The notes under the pieces are model-generated. The model was not told the DNA's origin. It was given only the letters and a program-made list of their open reading frames with translations, and ran no database searches. From positions 23,109,502 through 23,173,501 of the forward strand of contig OX453285.1 in assembly GCA_949710005.1 (NCBI GenBank): a DNA stretch of 64,000 bases, read 5' to 3'. Shown here piece after piece: positions 37,101 through 47,791 of the stretch. Source of the DNA: Ricordea florida (taxonomy: Eukaryota; Cnidaria; Anthozoa; Corallimorpharia; Ricordeidae). The translations under genes were made by a program, and so were the position numbers. Each line of letters starts with the position of its first letter. Position 1 is the stretch's first letter.

Positions 37101-40100
37101 AATGTATTGAAATGTATGTCTTGTAAATTGTTTGCAGGGCCCCATTTAAACCAGCCTACGCTGAATTGGGTGGCCTGTTGAAATATTGCATATAAATAAA
37201 TAAATAAATAAATAAATAAATTTTTTCAATGGTTCAAATTTTATTTTCCTTTGTTTTCTGGTATGATAATGTGTGATAATGAGTTTGAAACCAAGGAAAA
37301 TAAAATTTGAACCAAGGATAAAATTGAACTACAACATATACAGCCTCTACTATCCTCTGTCGCCATGGTGAGTGTATATATTTGCATCTTTGCCTTGTGG
37401 CCAGGTCCCCGTGCAATGCGGCCTGTTTTACCTCATATATCGTCAGCGGTATCTCAGACGTTGGTCTCCAGAGATGTTCAGCGGTAGAGTCGTAAGTCTG
37501 GCAGCTCTTCCGGCTGGTATCCCGGATGAACAAGACGACGAAGGTACGTAACCCAGAACGGTCTCAAAAGAAATGTATGTCCTTTTCTTTTTCTTCTTTC
37601 TTGTGGTATGTTTCGTTGTTAATCGCACTGGGTTGTTCAGGAGCGTACTAAAACCAATAAATGTCACCTTTCCATTGTCTGACGCGATTGTAAACTTTAT
37701 TTTCAGACCTCCCCCAAGTTTTGAAGCCCGCTGCTGACCACTCTGCAAACCGGTCATTTTGCAGTCTTCCAGCCAAAGTTCCTCTGGTCACGATACTGGC
37801 AGCCCTGTTACTATTCTTATTTGATGGTTTGCAGGTAAATACGTGTACATATCTTAATGTGTATATGTATATTATATGTACATAAAAGATGACTGTAGTA
37901 CTCTTTTAAACAACGGTTGGCCGGTAAAATGATATTAGTTATGATAATCATTGTCACTTATAATCACTTATTTACGAGTTTATTTTCGAGTTGTTTACTT
38001 GTTGTTTTTGCTTTCGTAGAGCAGTTTGTCTGGTGTCTATTCATTTATTGTCTCTCATTTTTTTATGAGTTCATTTGGTTGATTTTTGCCTGCTGGTTTG
38101 TTTCTTCATCCCTTTACCTAGAATTTTGACAAGGAAACAAAACATATTGTCACATCGAATTGAAACGAGTTTAAAGACTCGACTTTTGCAGTACGTAAAT
38201 TAAATAAATGCGTTGAAGCGAATAAAAAGAACGGACTTGCAGGAGCCAATTCAATAAAACTTTTACAAGAGTAATTTACAATTGTAGCAATGTTTTCAAA
38301 CTCTAAAACAATAGCTACAGTTGTAAATTACCCTTTCAACCCTACGCTTTTGTTTGGTTGACCCCAGGATTCGATCCCATAACCTCTTTATGCACCTATC
38401 AATGTTAAGCCGGCGGGGGGGGAGTCAGGGCATGGGGTAGGGATTTGACATTTTTGAAAAATTTGCCGTCAAATTCCCTGCCCACGGGCAAATCAGTCAA
38501 ATGCAACCAAATTTCCCCACCCCGGGCTGCACATCGCTGTCAAATATCCCAAGGCTGGCAAAGAAAGATTCAAATATTCCCTCCCCGGGAGAACAAGGTC
38601 AGTCAAATGCCCTACCCCATGGCCAACAAAGACAATCAAATCCCCATCCCATGCCCTGACTCCCCCCCCCCCCCCCACCCCGCCGGGTTAACATTGATAG
38701 GTGCATTAGTTTACAGTTAGCTGTTTTCTTTATTTGTATTCATTGTTCATTTTAGGGAGCGTACGGTGGTTACTTGTATACTTACGCTGTAAAAAGCGGG
38801 CTGCACCTGCCCCCAAGCCATGGAGCCTATCTGACGTCACTATTTTGGGTACGTCATCAATGTATCAGTGCATGACGTATTCAGCGAGCTAGGTGACACC
38901 TCCGTGATAGCGGTGACCCTGACACGGCATAGAACGATATAACCAATAGCAAGACAGATTCTATTTCAGCGCATAGTCTGTGATGGTATATAACAGCGCC
39001 TTCTATTGGCCAATGATATTCATGACGTAATAGGTCTTTCCTCTCATAGAGGTCACAAATATCATGCTAAAGACGTAGGAAAGTCTGAGTAAAGCCAGTT
39101 AAGACAAGCAACTGTCATTGTTTTTTTTTGTTTTTTTTTTTTTTTTGCTCTCCTATTTATTCTTTTTTTTTTGTCAAGTTTTGTGTTTCATCTGGTGGTA
39201 CACCTTGGTGGAAGGAGATATATTTCCGTCTTTCCGAATTTGACTGGCATGTGGAGTTGTTGTGGGATGCCGCTAAACATTTCCCTTCCCACTTTAATAT
39301 TTATCATTTTTAAATTCATTGTTAGAATTCCAAAAAGAAAAAGAAACGTAGTCGTTGATCGCGCGTTATCGATTTATTCTCGTTCTCACTCTGAGTAACG
39401 TTGATTACATGTGCTCGATAGATACAACGGATCAAATTTAGGATCACGTGATGTATATACAAACAAAACAAGTGCGTGACAGGAGCGTGACTTTAGATTA
39501 TATAACACACGGTGCGTGATTTGTTACATTCATAACTATGCTAATTTATGAATGTACTTATTGAAATAATTATTCACCTATTTATCAGGTACTCAGTGAT
39601 TGGGGGCTAACTAAACCAAAGTACCAGATCACCCTTAACCCGTTTCCCCGGTCGACCCACTGTCTTTTCTATCTTAATAGTACAGTTCTTTGACAATTTT
39701 TTCTCCATTTCAGTGTTTATTTGCAGTTGGAAGATTTGTGTCCATCTTGGTTTCAGTATTTCTATTGCCAGACAAAATGCTTCTAATTAATTTGGTAGGT
39801 TAATTTGATGCACCGTACTATATCACGGTACGAAAAATGGACTTTGCCTTTGATCAAAAGTAAATGTAAAGTAGTGGTAAAGACAGCCTTTACCTTTGAC
39901 ACCTGCCTTTGTGCGAGTTTGCACCCTGGCAAATACGCCTTTGATCGGCTTTGACGCGCATCAAAGATCATCTTTTACAACGCTTTTGCCGGCTGTATCA
40001 GATTGCCGAGACGGCATTTACACCACCTTTTACACCCTTGTCGTCCCTAGCCGTCCCTAGCAATCCCTAGCCATCCCTAGCCGTCCCTAGCCGTCCCTCA

Positions 40101-43100
40101 CAATTCCTAGCTGTCCCTAGCAATTCCTAGCCGATCCTTGCCTTCCACAGCCGTCCGTAGCCACCCCTAGCCGTACTTAGCCGTCCCTAACAATTCCTAG
40201 CTGTCCCTGGCCGTTTCTAGCCGTCTTTAGCCTACCCTAGCCAACCCTAGCCGACCTTAACTTTCCTTAGCCGTCCCTAGCCTCCCCTAGCTGTCCCTAG
40301 TCGTCCGTAGCCATCCCCAGCCGTTTCTAACCGTCCTTAACCATCCCTTGCCGTCCGTAGCCGTCCTTAGCCATCCCTAGCTGTTTCTAGCCATCCATAG
40401 CCGTCCCTTGCCATCCCTAGCTGTTTCTAGCCGCACCTAGCCGCCCCTAGCCGTCTCTTATCATCCCTAGCCATCCATAGCCGTTTCTAATCGTCCCTAG
40501 CAGTTCCTTGCCGTCTCTAGTCGTCCTTAGCCGTTTCTAGCCGTCCTGAGCCGTATGCAGCCGACCTTAACCGTCCGTAGCCGACCCTTGCCGTCCTTAA
40601 CCGTCCCTAGTCGTCCCTTGCCATTCATAGCCGTCCTTAGCCGTCCCTAGCCGTCCTTTACCGACGCTAGCCGTCCCAAGCCGTCCTTAGCTGTCCCTAG
40701 CCGGCCCTTGTCGTTCCTAGCAATCCTTAGCCATCTTCAGCCGACCAAAGCCGTTTCCTGCCGTCCTTAGCCGTCCCTAGCTTTCCCTAGCCGTCCTTAT
40801 ATTTATATGTTGAAACTTGAACCCCGCTATCTCGAACTCTCAAGATAAAACGGAAAATAGTTCGCGATAATCGAGTTCGATATCGTGAAGTTTGACTGTA
40901 TACACAAAATGCCACGCTATTGAACTTGCACATTTTTGTCTTTTGATTTGCCTCGTCAGTTTGGGAGTTTCTTGGCAATTTCTGTTGTGTTGTACCTTCA
41001 TCAATTTTCCCTGGCCTTATGGATTGGAACAGGAATGTTCGGTTTGTTCATGAGTTCCGTTTTTCCTTCTACTCTATCAATGGCGGAACACTACATCGAT
41101 GTCACAGGTAAAGTTAAGAAATTAATTGCGTTTTACGTAGTCTAGGGCCCGTTTCATGAAAGGCCCGGAAACGTATCCGTATCTTGTCCGGCTCACAATT
41201 GTATGATCGCAATGTTTACAACGGGGATTGCATTTTGCTATTTTGGTCCACGGTGGAGCCTAACAAGGTGAAGGCGGATGAGCCAAACCAGCTGTTGCGA
41301 CCAGCTGAGAAAGCCATCTGCTGAAGCGGATCCTGGTTAGTCGCTGCGTCCATGCTCACCTTCTGCACGTTGCGGTAACGTACCTTTAGTCTCTGGTGTT
41401 CATGTGCAGGTTTTTCCCTTCATTGTATTGTTGCTATTTTGTTGTTCTCCAGATTTAGCAGTACAATTTTAGCTTAGCTTGCAAGTGTGGCTAGCCTCTA
41501 AGCTAAAAACAACGCGGTTGACACTGACCTAGAAAAAGCAGATCAGTGCAAGTATCTGGACAACTGTGCACCTACCCCTCCCCTAGTCCAACATTAACGC
41601 TAACGTTTTAACTTGTTATAACTTGTTTTGTTAGGGGAGGGGTAGGTGCCCAGTTGCTCAGACACTGATCCGAGAAAGATCATCGGACCCTTAGAGTTAC
41701 TGGGAGTTTCGAGAAAAGGGGTCATGTTCTCTTTAAGTCCTTTAGAATAAAACAAAATGCAATCATCCACAAAGCAAAAACAAAGCACCGAGTTGACAGA
41801 TCAATAGACTCTCTATTTGGTAGAGAGTATCTGTTGTTGTTATTATTGTGATTGGGTCTGTGACGTAGCTCAACTGGCGGAGTTCGCTCTGACGCAGCCA
41901 CAGGCGTGCTATGCCGCCCACACATTCGGCTGAAAACATCGGTGAACTTACTTTCTAAGAACACTCCCGGACATTCAAGATCTATTAGATCCACTGGAGA
42001 ATGCAGTATCTCAAGTGCTTATAACGGAACGCAAGTGCAATTAGCTGGAGAGGGGTATCCTAGCGCTCCCGGGGATATCCTAGTGCTCCCAGCAATATCC
42101 TAGGGCTCCCAGGGATATCCTAGTGCTCCATCCCAGGAATATCCTAGTGCTCCATCCCAGGGATATTCTAGGGCTCCAAACCAGGGATATTCTAGTGCTC
42201 CATCCCAGGGATATCCTAGCGCTCCATCCGAGGGATATCCTAGCGCTCCATCCCAGGGGTATCCTAGCGCTCCATCCCAGGGATATCCTAGCGCTCCATC
42301 CCAGGGATATCCTAGCGCTCCCAGGGATATCCCAAATTTGAACAAAGGATAAAATTGAACCACAACAGATATAAAATTGAGGCACTTTTGCTCATTGTTT
42401 ACTTTTTCAGGTAGTGAAAGGGTCAAGTCACCTCAAGGCCTTCCTCTGTTTTGTCAAAATTCTCAAACTCGTTTTATTTCGTACCGTTGTAGGCTCTATA
42501 ACAAGTGTCCTGATAGTTAGTTCTGCCACAGGGGAAATGGTGTTTCCACTTCTTGTAGGAAAGGTGACTATACATTTATGCAACTCAATTTGAGTGCTGT
42601 TCACTTCTGGAGTTTTTCTGTGTTTTTACAGCCATCAAATTAACGTTGAAGTCTATTGCAATCGCGTTATGGGTGTACTTTGAAAACCTCACTAAAAGAC
42701 CGTTTTTGCGAACATAGAAAGCATATTAACAAGGAAGTAACATTTTTGTCAAATCTGGACACTTTTCAAAATGGATTAGCTGACAGAAGTAACGCTGTGC
42801 CATATTTCCTTACCATGATTTCAACACAGAGCGAGACAAGGAGATAATGAGGATTGCAAACGTGTCAACACAATGAAACTAATTAAGATTAAAATCTTTA
42901 ATAAACTTTAAGGGGAGCAGGGTTGGCGCAGTGGTGAGAGCGCTCGCCTTCCACCAATGTGGCCCGGGTTCGATTCCCGGCCCCGGCGTCATATGTGGGC
43001 TGAGTTTGTTGGTTCTCTACTCTGCTCCGGGAGGTTTTTCTCTGGGTACTCCGGTTTTCCCCTCTCCACAAAAACCAACATTTGATTTGATTTCATTTCA

Positions 43101-43932
43101 TTTGTGCTTTACAGTGTCCCCAATTAGTACAGCAGTGCTAAATACAGTTGACACTCAAATAAAGTTCATTATTATTATTTATTTATTATAATTTGAAATA
43201 GCGCGCAATTCTCCAAACTAACCAATACGGGAACGTATGGGACTCGCCAAGGACCACGAAAGAAATCTTTTCGCCAACTTAGATAGACTAGTCGTGAAGC
43301 AACATCGAAATATTAAGAATTTTAAAATCTTTATGCGTTTTCTCTCCCCAGGCTTTTGCTCGCCAAGGGCCCTTGTCGTTTTTGGTGATCGCTTTCATTG
43401 TATGTACGCTCGCTCTCATTGTCTTTATGACGTTGCGTATGAGCGCCAGAGCCCAAATTAACCAATCAGGTGCGTGGAAGTAATGCAGAGTAGAATAATT
43501 TATCATAACCTCCTCGTAAATATTCAATAAAAGTTTTTATCATATGGCGAGGTAGTCTTGAGAACAACCTGAGCTTGTTGATTGGTTCTTTCTTGGTCAG
43601 AAATTGCCATACGGACCGTTTTCATGGAAACGCTCGTTGGCCGTGTATTTTTTGTTCGCGAAAGCCGACAAATTCAAAATTTGCGACCACGCAAGCTTGG
43701 CCTGACTTCCATGTAATTAACTACTTACTAACTTAGCTCCATCGCTCACTGTTTTTTTTTTTCAGTCCACGATCTGTATCGCTCAGCTGCTGACCGCGTG
43801 TGCAATTGTAGCAATGGGCACGACTGTGAATACTCACCATTGATCACGTGCGAGGAGGAGGTGGAAAAGACAGAAACAGGAGAGTCAATCAGCGCTGAGC
43901 CTTTCCATGGTGTGGGAGAGTTGCAGAGCTAA
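29895..43932 (+). CDS. MFSD4/NaGLT1-like major facilitator transporter, paralog B (12 exons)
   Basis: Predicted 583-aa, 12-helix membrane carrier; substrate unknown. Exons: 29895-30220, 34225-34402, 35140-35157, 35652-35936, 37405-37543, 37707-37834, 38756-38848, 39714-39794, 40960-41107, 42493-42563, 43352-43469, 43766-43932; every junction is GT-AG and the frame is open throughout. Motif A is GGFLADR at the exon 1/2 junction. [21 protein letters not shown] and [15 protein letters not shown] match paralog A. Exons 2, 3, 7, 8, 9 and 10 have exactly the same length as in A, while exons 4-6 differ in length, so the loop regions have diverged most. Exon 4 carries three sequons (NTT, NVT, NAT). 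The C-terminal tail is acidic and cytosolic by topology. The same-strand tandem arrangement points to gene duplication. Confidence 0.87.
30897..31053. repeat. Inverted-repeat element (GTACCGGTACACGAG ends)
   Basis: GGTTCTGTTCCCGTATACCG at the left and CGAGGACAGAACC at the right are complementary, and both contain ACCGGTACACGAG. It lies in intron 1 of transporter B. Non-coding. Confidence 0.6.
31352..31438 (+). CDS. Possible first exon of a TE-derived gene (29 codons)
   Basis: ATG GCG GCT opens a 29-codon frame that ends at a possible donor, AAAG|GTTTGA. The peptide has the shape [13 protein letters not shown], which reminds me of the N-termini of cnidarian tyrosine-recombinase (Crypton-like) or QRICH1-like proteins. 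It lies in intron 1 of transporter B, between inverted-repeat elements. No downstream exon was found. Treat as a weak candidate. Confidence 0.25.
31464..31569. mobile_element. About 105-bp palindromic MITE
   Basis: AAACAATTAGATTAT at the left pairs with ATAATCTAATTGTTT at the right. Internally GATTTCTATGCGTGATAGTT pairs with AACTGTCACGCGATAGAAATC. Intron 1 of transporter B. Confidence 0.8.
32129..32222. mobile_element. About 94-bp palindromic MITE
   Basis: AACAATTATTCTACGAAATC at the left and GATTGAGTGGAATAATTGTT at the right pair imperfectly, and CGTACATGAACTA pairs with TAGTTCATGTACG. It shares the AACAATTA terminus with the element at 31464. Intron 1 of transporter B. Confidence 0.75.
32318..32400. 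repeat. Diverged copy of the 74-bp palindrome family
   Basis: GTTCATCCCTACAA pairs with TTGTAGGGATGAAC around a loop of about 35 nt containing GTTGCCCACTCGTCAGG. It is followed by TAGTTTGTTTGTGTG and the same flank as at 3461-3534. Confidence 0.7.
32636..32940 (-). repeat. 106-bp dispersed repeat array, reverse, about 3 units
   Basis: Three TACTGTTTGTTTTACT markers at regular spacing with GTGTGACCATTCTTTGG-type ends. Intron 1 of transporter B. Confidence 0.85.
33001..33250. mobile_element. MITE with ACTACGCAAGCATAAGC ends
   Basis: TTTCACTACTACGCAAGCAT at the left and ATGCTTGCGTCGTAGTG at the right form terminal inverted repeats, flanked by CTAAAGCC and GGCTTAAG. Intron 1 of transporter B. 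Confidence 0.7.
33525..33935 (+). mobile_element. tRNA-derived SINE, family 2, with (ATT)n tail
   Basis: Head GGTTAGCTCAGTTGGTAGAG and GAGTTCAAACCTC, body AACTGAGGAGAATGTGCTGC and AAAAGAGTAGGGGACGTAG, as at 20828. It ends in GTTATTGTTATTATT and a long (ATT)n tract, presumably the SINE tail. Intron 1 of transporter B. Confidence 0.85.
34086..34213. repeat. Compound (CTT)/(CTG)/(CTT)/(ATT) trinucleotide repeat
   Basis: (TTC)n passes into about 17 CTG units, back to (TTC/CTG)n, then (ATT)n. It ends 11 nt before exon 2 of transporter B and takes the place of the usual polypyrimidine tract. Its pyrimidine-rich strand is the sense strand. Confidence 0.92.
34668..34800. mobile_element. MITE with ATATGTTGTGG ends
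   Basis: ATATGTTGTGGCTCAA pairs with TTGAACCACAACATAT, and AAAATTTTATTTTCCTTTG pairs with CAAAGGAAATTAAAATTT. A near-identical but 5'-shortened copy is at 37217-37341 and a fragment at 42325-42372. Intron 2 of transporter B. Confidence 0.8.
35996..36105. mobile_element. MITE, GTGCACCTACCCCTCCCC family, complete
   Basis: ATCTGGGCAAC at the left and GTTGCCCAGAT at the right are exact complements. The arms continue through GTGCACCTACCCCTCCCCTA. Intron 4 of transporter B; the Harbinger-like MITE begins 5 bp further on. Confidence 0.85.
36111..36329. mobile_element. PIF/Harbinger-like MITE, complete
   Basis: GGGACGGACCATTAGAAAAG and CTTTTCTAATGGTCCGTCCC are terminal inverted repeats, with TTA duplications at 36108-36110 and 36330-36332. 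It is in opposite orientation to the copies at 10301 and 14600. Intron 4 of transporter B. Confidence 0.85.
36793..37219 (+). mobile_element. Non-LTR retrotransposon 3' tail (pseudogene) with (TAAA)n
   Basis: The plus-strand frame 36793-37035 reads [17 protein letters not shown], then [11 protein letters not shown], a stop, then [17 protein letters not shown] and [11 protein letters not shown], a typical C-terminal tail of CR1/L2-type reverse transcriptases. The internal stop shows decay. The 3' end is a (TAAA)n tract at 37190-37219. Intron 4 of transporter B. Confidence 0.8.
37217..37341. mobile_element. MITE with ATATGTTGTAG ends, second copy
   Basis: CAAATTTTATTTTCCTTTG pairs with AAGGAAAATAAAATTTG, and the right end is CTACAACATATA. 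The left terminus is missing where it meets the retrotransposon tail. Intron 4 of transporter B, 63 bp before exon 5. Confidence 0.7.
38391..38705. mobile_element. MITE with TGCACCTATCAATGTTAA ends
   Basis: TGCACCTATCAATGTTAA and TTAACATTGATAGGTGCA are exact terminal inverted repeats, continuing into GGGGGAGTCAGGGCATGGG against CCCATGCCCTGACTCCCCC. The interior repeats TCAAATnCCC blocks. Intron 6 of transporter B. Confidence 0.85.
40040..40800 (+). repeat. Degenerate 10-11-bp minisatellite, CCGTCCCTAG unit
   Basis: About 70 diverged copies of (A/G)CCGTCCCTAG in about 760 bp with no long interruption. Intron 8 of transporter B. Copies vary at most positions, so the array is old or fast-mutating. 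Confidence 0.93.
41440..41670. mobile_element. MITE, GTGCACCTACCCCTCCCC family, with flanking repeat
   Basis: AACTGTGCACCTACCCCTCC and GGGGAGGGGTAGGTG are inverted arms at about 41560-41650. The preceding 110 bp (AATTTTAGCTTAGCTTGCAA, GGCTAGCCTCTAAGC) match about 9836-10020 and provide the empty site for the 95-bp MITE there. Intron 9 of transporter B. Confidence 0.75.
42050..42330. repeat. 24-bp minisatellite, GGGATATCCTAGCGCTCCAT unit
   Basis: About eleven copies; the 24-bp unit is a multiple of three, so both strands stay open (repeats of Ile-Leu-Ala-Leu-His-Pro-Arg-Asp on one strand, Gly-Tyr-Pro-Trp-Asp-Gly-Ala-Leu on the other). No start context, splice signals or domain support coding. 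Intron 9 of transporter B. Confidence 0.92.
42912..43180 (+). mobile_element. tRNA-derived SINE, family 1, best copy
   Basis: Head GGTTGGCGCAGTGGTGAGAG and B box GGGTTCGATTCCC, body GAGTTTGTTGGTTCTCTACT and GGTACTCCGGTTTTCCC, tail CAGTTGACACTCAAATAAAG then (ATT)n. Intron 10 of transporter B. Confidence 0.88.
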
Positions 43933-44004
43933 ACGAACCAATCAGCGTCGAGCCTTTCCATGGTGTTGGAGAGCTGCAGAGCTAAACGAACCAGGAGCCG
44001 AACC
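43901..44004 (+). repeat. Tandem duplication of the last coding bases of paralog B
   Basis: A unit of about 53 bp containing GAGCCTTTCCATGGTGT and GCAGAGCTAAACGAACC occurs twice in a row. The first copy contains the stop codon of transporter B; the second lies in the 3' UTR and also carries an in-frame-like TAA. Confidence 0.85.
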
Positions 44005-45974
44005 AATCAACAAATAGGAAAGCTTTAATGTCGAATTAGTTTTGAATTCCTCGTTTGGTGGGGTGTACAAGAAAATATTACTTGATCGTTATTTTGTTTT
44101 GCTTGTGTTTGTTTATGCTTTTTTTTCCCTTTTTGTGGGGACGGGGGATGCTGCGTTTTCAAATTAAAAGCCGTATTCGTAAAATAGGTGCGCGTTACCT
44201 ATTTGTTGGAAAAGTAGATGAAATTTCCTTCTTGGGACTACGTTTTATAGCAAACAGATGTTTGCCTGTCGTTTCTTGATCGACATATATACAGCGATGG
44301 AAGCGAGAGTTCTGTATGAAAAAACTTTCGCACCAAGAAGAGATACATTGAAAGTTCACAACTGTGTTGAATTTTAATTCGAACGTCGATGGTTCCTGGC
44401 CTTAACCGAATGCTTCCGAAGAGCTCCGATTGTTCCTTTGAGGTTATATGGATTCACAGGTATTGCCGAGCATCCACCGATCTTCTTTCGGACAATTTGG
44501 ATTCTTTTCAGTATAGAACCGACAGACTAGGGGTATAAGATTATAAAGTAATTTCTTAGTTGTTGAGAATATTTCAGAGAATTTTGTCCCAGTGATGTAC
44601 AGTATATTATGGATTACATGAGGAACATACTTGAGGTACTTTCCAACTAGTACTGCTGGTCTAGAGGATGTAGACTGTGGGAGTGGGACTCAGAAATTTG
44701 TGTCAACATGTTGTCGAAATGAGAGTATCTCTTGATTTTACCAAAATCTTTGTAGCTATTTATTTTTTATTTTTTTGGCTATTTGTTAATTTAGTTATAA
44801 AAACGTTGTTCTTTTTGTTTCGTATTTATTAAGCCAATTTTTTTTATCAAAGAAAAAAGTTAATAAATAGTTGCATTTCAATTCTCCTCAAAATCCTTTG
44901 CCGACGTTCAAGGTTTTGCCACGGAGCGTACGTTCTTCTGAGCCAGCTGTAGCTCCGCGGTTGTTGAGATCTTCATCTCTCATTTCGTGTAATTTATTGA
45001 CTTCATCCCAAAACGATAGTTTTAAGGATGGTTTACTAACTCTTAAAGAGAATTCTGAAACTCCCAGAGAAGCAGTTTAACACCAGAAGTTTTTGCAACC
45101 CGCAAACGACGCTATGCAAGTGCCAAAAATCACATGTCATTGTTTACACTTTTAATTAATCAATTTAGTTCTCTAAAAATACTTAAATAAAATCGGCTTG
45201 TTGGGAATTAAATCAAGCTGGCGCTATGTAACAGCGAGAGCTATTTTGTTTGACAAAACTAACTGCAGTGATTTATATATTAACAAAAGCTTTTATTTGC
45301 CATAAATTTTCTGAAACCATAAAGGAAACTGATCTGCTTGTCGCAGGTCCTTGCTTATATTCTAGTCGAGATATTTTTGTTAATGAACCAATAACGTTTG
45401 CTCTTTGCTTCTTTACTCACGGAGAAACTATGATCAAAAGCAAAATAACCACCCGAAAAAATAAAATATTTCTTGCGAAGGTTTTAATTTGTGCTCATTT
45501 CACCATTTCGTTCGACTGTTGGCTAATGTAATTCAAGGCGAATTATTTTCTTTCCTTTCCAGAGCTCGCCACCGGTATTTTACCGCTCGCGAAGTTGATT
45601 ATTTCGCGTGTTTTTAATATAACAAACTTATCTTAAGTACATGCAACAAGTGGAGGTTTTGAATATTTAATGACCTCCAACAGCCTGGACGGTGTCAGCC
45701 ATCTTTAAAATGTCCGCTTTATTATCATGGCGAAGGAAAATTGCCCCAGCCCACGACGTACACTGTTTGGTACTTGAGTTCATCACAACACTACTCGCAA
45801 GATAGAAGCCTTTTCAAGAATTCCTTTCTGTGACGAGAAAGCCATTGAAAGTGCTTCCGTTTCTTCCATTACGCCGACAACTCAAACTGGCCCACTTTGA
45901 TTTATAAATGTGAACTATGTTTATACGCGAGCTTTAACAACTGCCATATTCCCACATGACGAGGAAACATTGTT
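43933..45974. other. Intergenic between transporter B and exon C; no gene recognised
   Basis: 3' flank of B and upstream region of exon C. A 69-codon frame at 44871-45080 opens after TAG and lacks ATG; it is Ser/Pro-rich and has no recognised domain. Confidence 0.45.
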
Positions 45975-46279
45975 ATGGTTTTTGCTCATCTCCTTGGCTT
46001 GGCTATCGCTCAAGAACGGGCCAAAAGAAACTATAGACAAGAGTCGAGGTGTAGGATTTATTCAAGTAGCAACACTTGTGTACCCCGTCGTATTATTGTC
46101 ACTGTTTTGTACTGTGGTTGTTTTTTCTCGTTTGGGACAACCATGTCGATTTTAGGACCGACTTTGATTGAGTTGGGGCGTTTAGTTAATCACGGTTTGG
46201 ACATGATGAGCTGGCTCTTCTTCACACAAGCGGCTTACGCGCTTCTCGGAGCCAGCATTGCTGGGATCGTTCTTGACAG
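45975..46279 (+). CDS. MFSD4-like transporter, lone first exon (paralog C)
   Basis: The frame from ATG 45975 ends at donor GACAG|GTAAAA in phase 2, exactly as exon 1 of paralogs A, B and D. It encodes the first two helices, with VLYCGCFFSFGTTMSILGPT, WLFFTQAAYALLGASIAG and the motif A start VLDR. No exon 2 follows before the next first exon at 47792. It could be an alternative first exon for D, or the remnant of a broken paralog. The frame is intact, which favours the first. The N-terminal 35 residues are not similar to A or B, so the true start could differ. Confidence 0.65.
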
Positions 46280-47791
46280 GTAAAAAAAATTAATCATAAT
46301 TACCACCATAAGTCTGCATAAACTAAAATAACGCTACTTTGAATATTCATTCCTTGTTATCAATAGCGTTCTCCACATTTTTTTTTTTTCACGACAAAAT
46401 TTCCATTCCAGCCAGCCGTTCCTGAATCAAACACAACAGCGCATTCTAAATTTGTTTGTCAGATATTCGACTCTTTGAAAAAGCTCTTTGTTGACGGTTT
46501 ATCTCGATCCAAATTTACGACGTTTGTACTGGAGCCTCGGTCAATTTGGTATTTCCACTTCGTTATTAAGGATTGACTGACTTTTCCGGTACTACGTATA
46601 CTCTGAAAAAGTAAAATGAATTAGTAGGAAACAAATTCAACACTTTTGACCCGCACTATAACTGAGTAAAGAAGCGATTAGCCCAAGAGCCTTTTCACAC
46701 CTGTTGGGGATTCCAGTCCCTATCGCCATTGTCCTGTGGTATTGTTCGTTTTACTTAGTATACAGTGTGGTTCTATCTTTTTCATCTGTGAATCAAACCA
46801 GTGTGACCATTCTTTGTAAAGCTACTGAACTGTACTGTGGTACTGTTTGTTTTACTATACAGTGTGGTTCTAACATTTTTATCTGTGGATCAAGCCATGC
46901 AGTGTGACCATTCTTTGGAAAGCTACTGACCAGTACTGTGCTGTGGTACTGTTTGTGTTACTATACAGTGTGGTTCTAACTTTTTCATCTGTGGGTCAAA
47001 CCATGTAGTGTTACTATCTCAGAACACGATGCTAAAAACTCTGTTAAAATCATGCTTCTGACCATTTCCGATGGTGCTGTCTGTTTACGTGTTATGTTCC
47101 GTATGCGGGCAAACAGATTCAAAAAGTAGCTTCTGATCATTAGTTTAAAGTCTTCACTTCAGTGGCACTAAACGTGTTTACCAGTCATTCGGCAGGTTGC
47201 TTTCAAAACAAGTCGATTTGTCCTCTTCAAGTTACCAAAATCACAAAGCTCATAATTCTACAGATCACAACACCAAATCTGTTGAATAAACTAAAATAAT
47301 TTAGTTATGCAGAAAGAAAAACAGTAAAAAAAAAGGTAACGAAAACTGGCAACAGGGGCGGATTGAAACAAGGAAAGGATGTATTGAAAGTTTTTTTTCT
47401 TCCTGGAAAGCCGCGCCCTGTTTAAGCTGGTTTCATTGACTCCCTGTGTCGCGCAACAAAGCTGCCGGTCAGACCTGCTGACATTTGGTGCCCCCAGTCA
47501 TGGTTCACCGCAACCGATTGACGGTTAAGACGTTCTTATCAAAGAATGTCGAAATTTTTGTTGACATATAACTGAGGGAAACATCCCACGTAGTGAAAAT
47601 TTGAAGAGATCAATGCTATGAAAACAGCTGGACAAATTTTCGCGAGTGAATTGTGAGTGGTATGCGTTCAAGCGGACGTACTAACAAACATCTAAGGAAG
47701 GGAACTACAATTTTTGCGAATTACTGCTCTTTTTTTTTAACTCTTTGTTTGTGAAAAATTTATCCATCCGTGGAGAAAAACAAGGAAAACA
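46280..47791. other. Between exon C and exon D; only repeats seen
   Basis: Contains the reverse 106-bp repeat array at about 46733-47012. I looked for a second transporter exon (a GYPLC-like helix ending in HGKK) and did not see one. Confidence 0.55.
46733..47012 (-). repeat. 106-bp dispersed repeat array, reverse, about 3 units
   Basis: Shows TACTGTTTGTTTTACTATAC, TTTTTCATCTGTG and GTGACCATTCTTTG markers in order, three times. Confidence 0.85.

Noticed and set aside
42080-42426. Gly-Tyr-Pro-Trp-Asp and Ile-Leu-Ala-Leu-His repeat proteins
   Set aside because: Both strands of the 24-bp minisatellite are open by arithmetic; this is repeat DNA in an intron.
44871-45080. Ser/Pro-rich 69-codon frame
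   Set aside because: No ATG, weak acceptor (AATAAATAG), no domain. It could be an exon of something unseen but cannot be supported.
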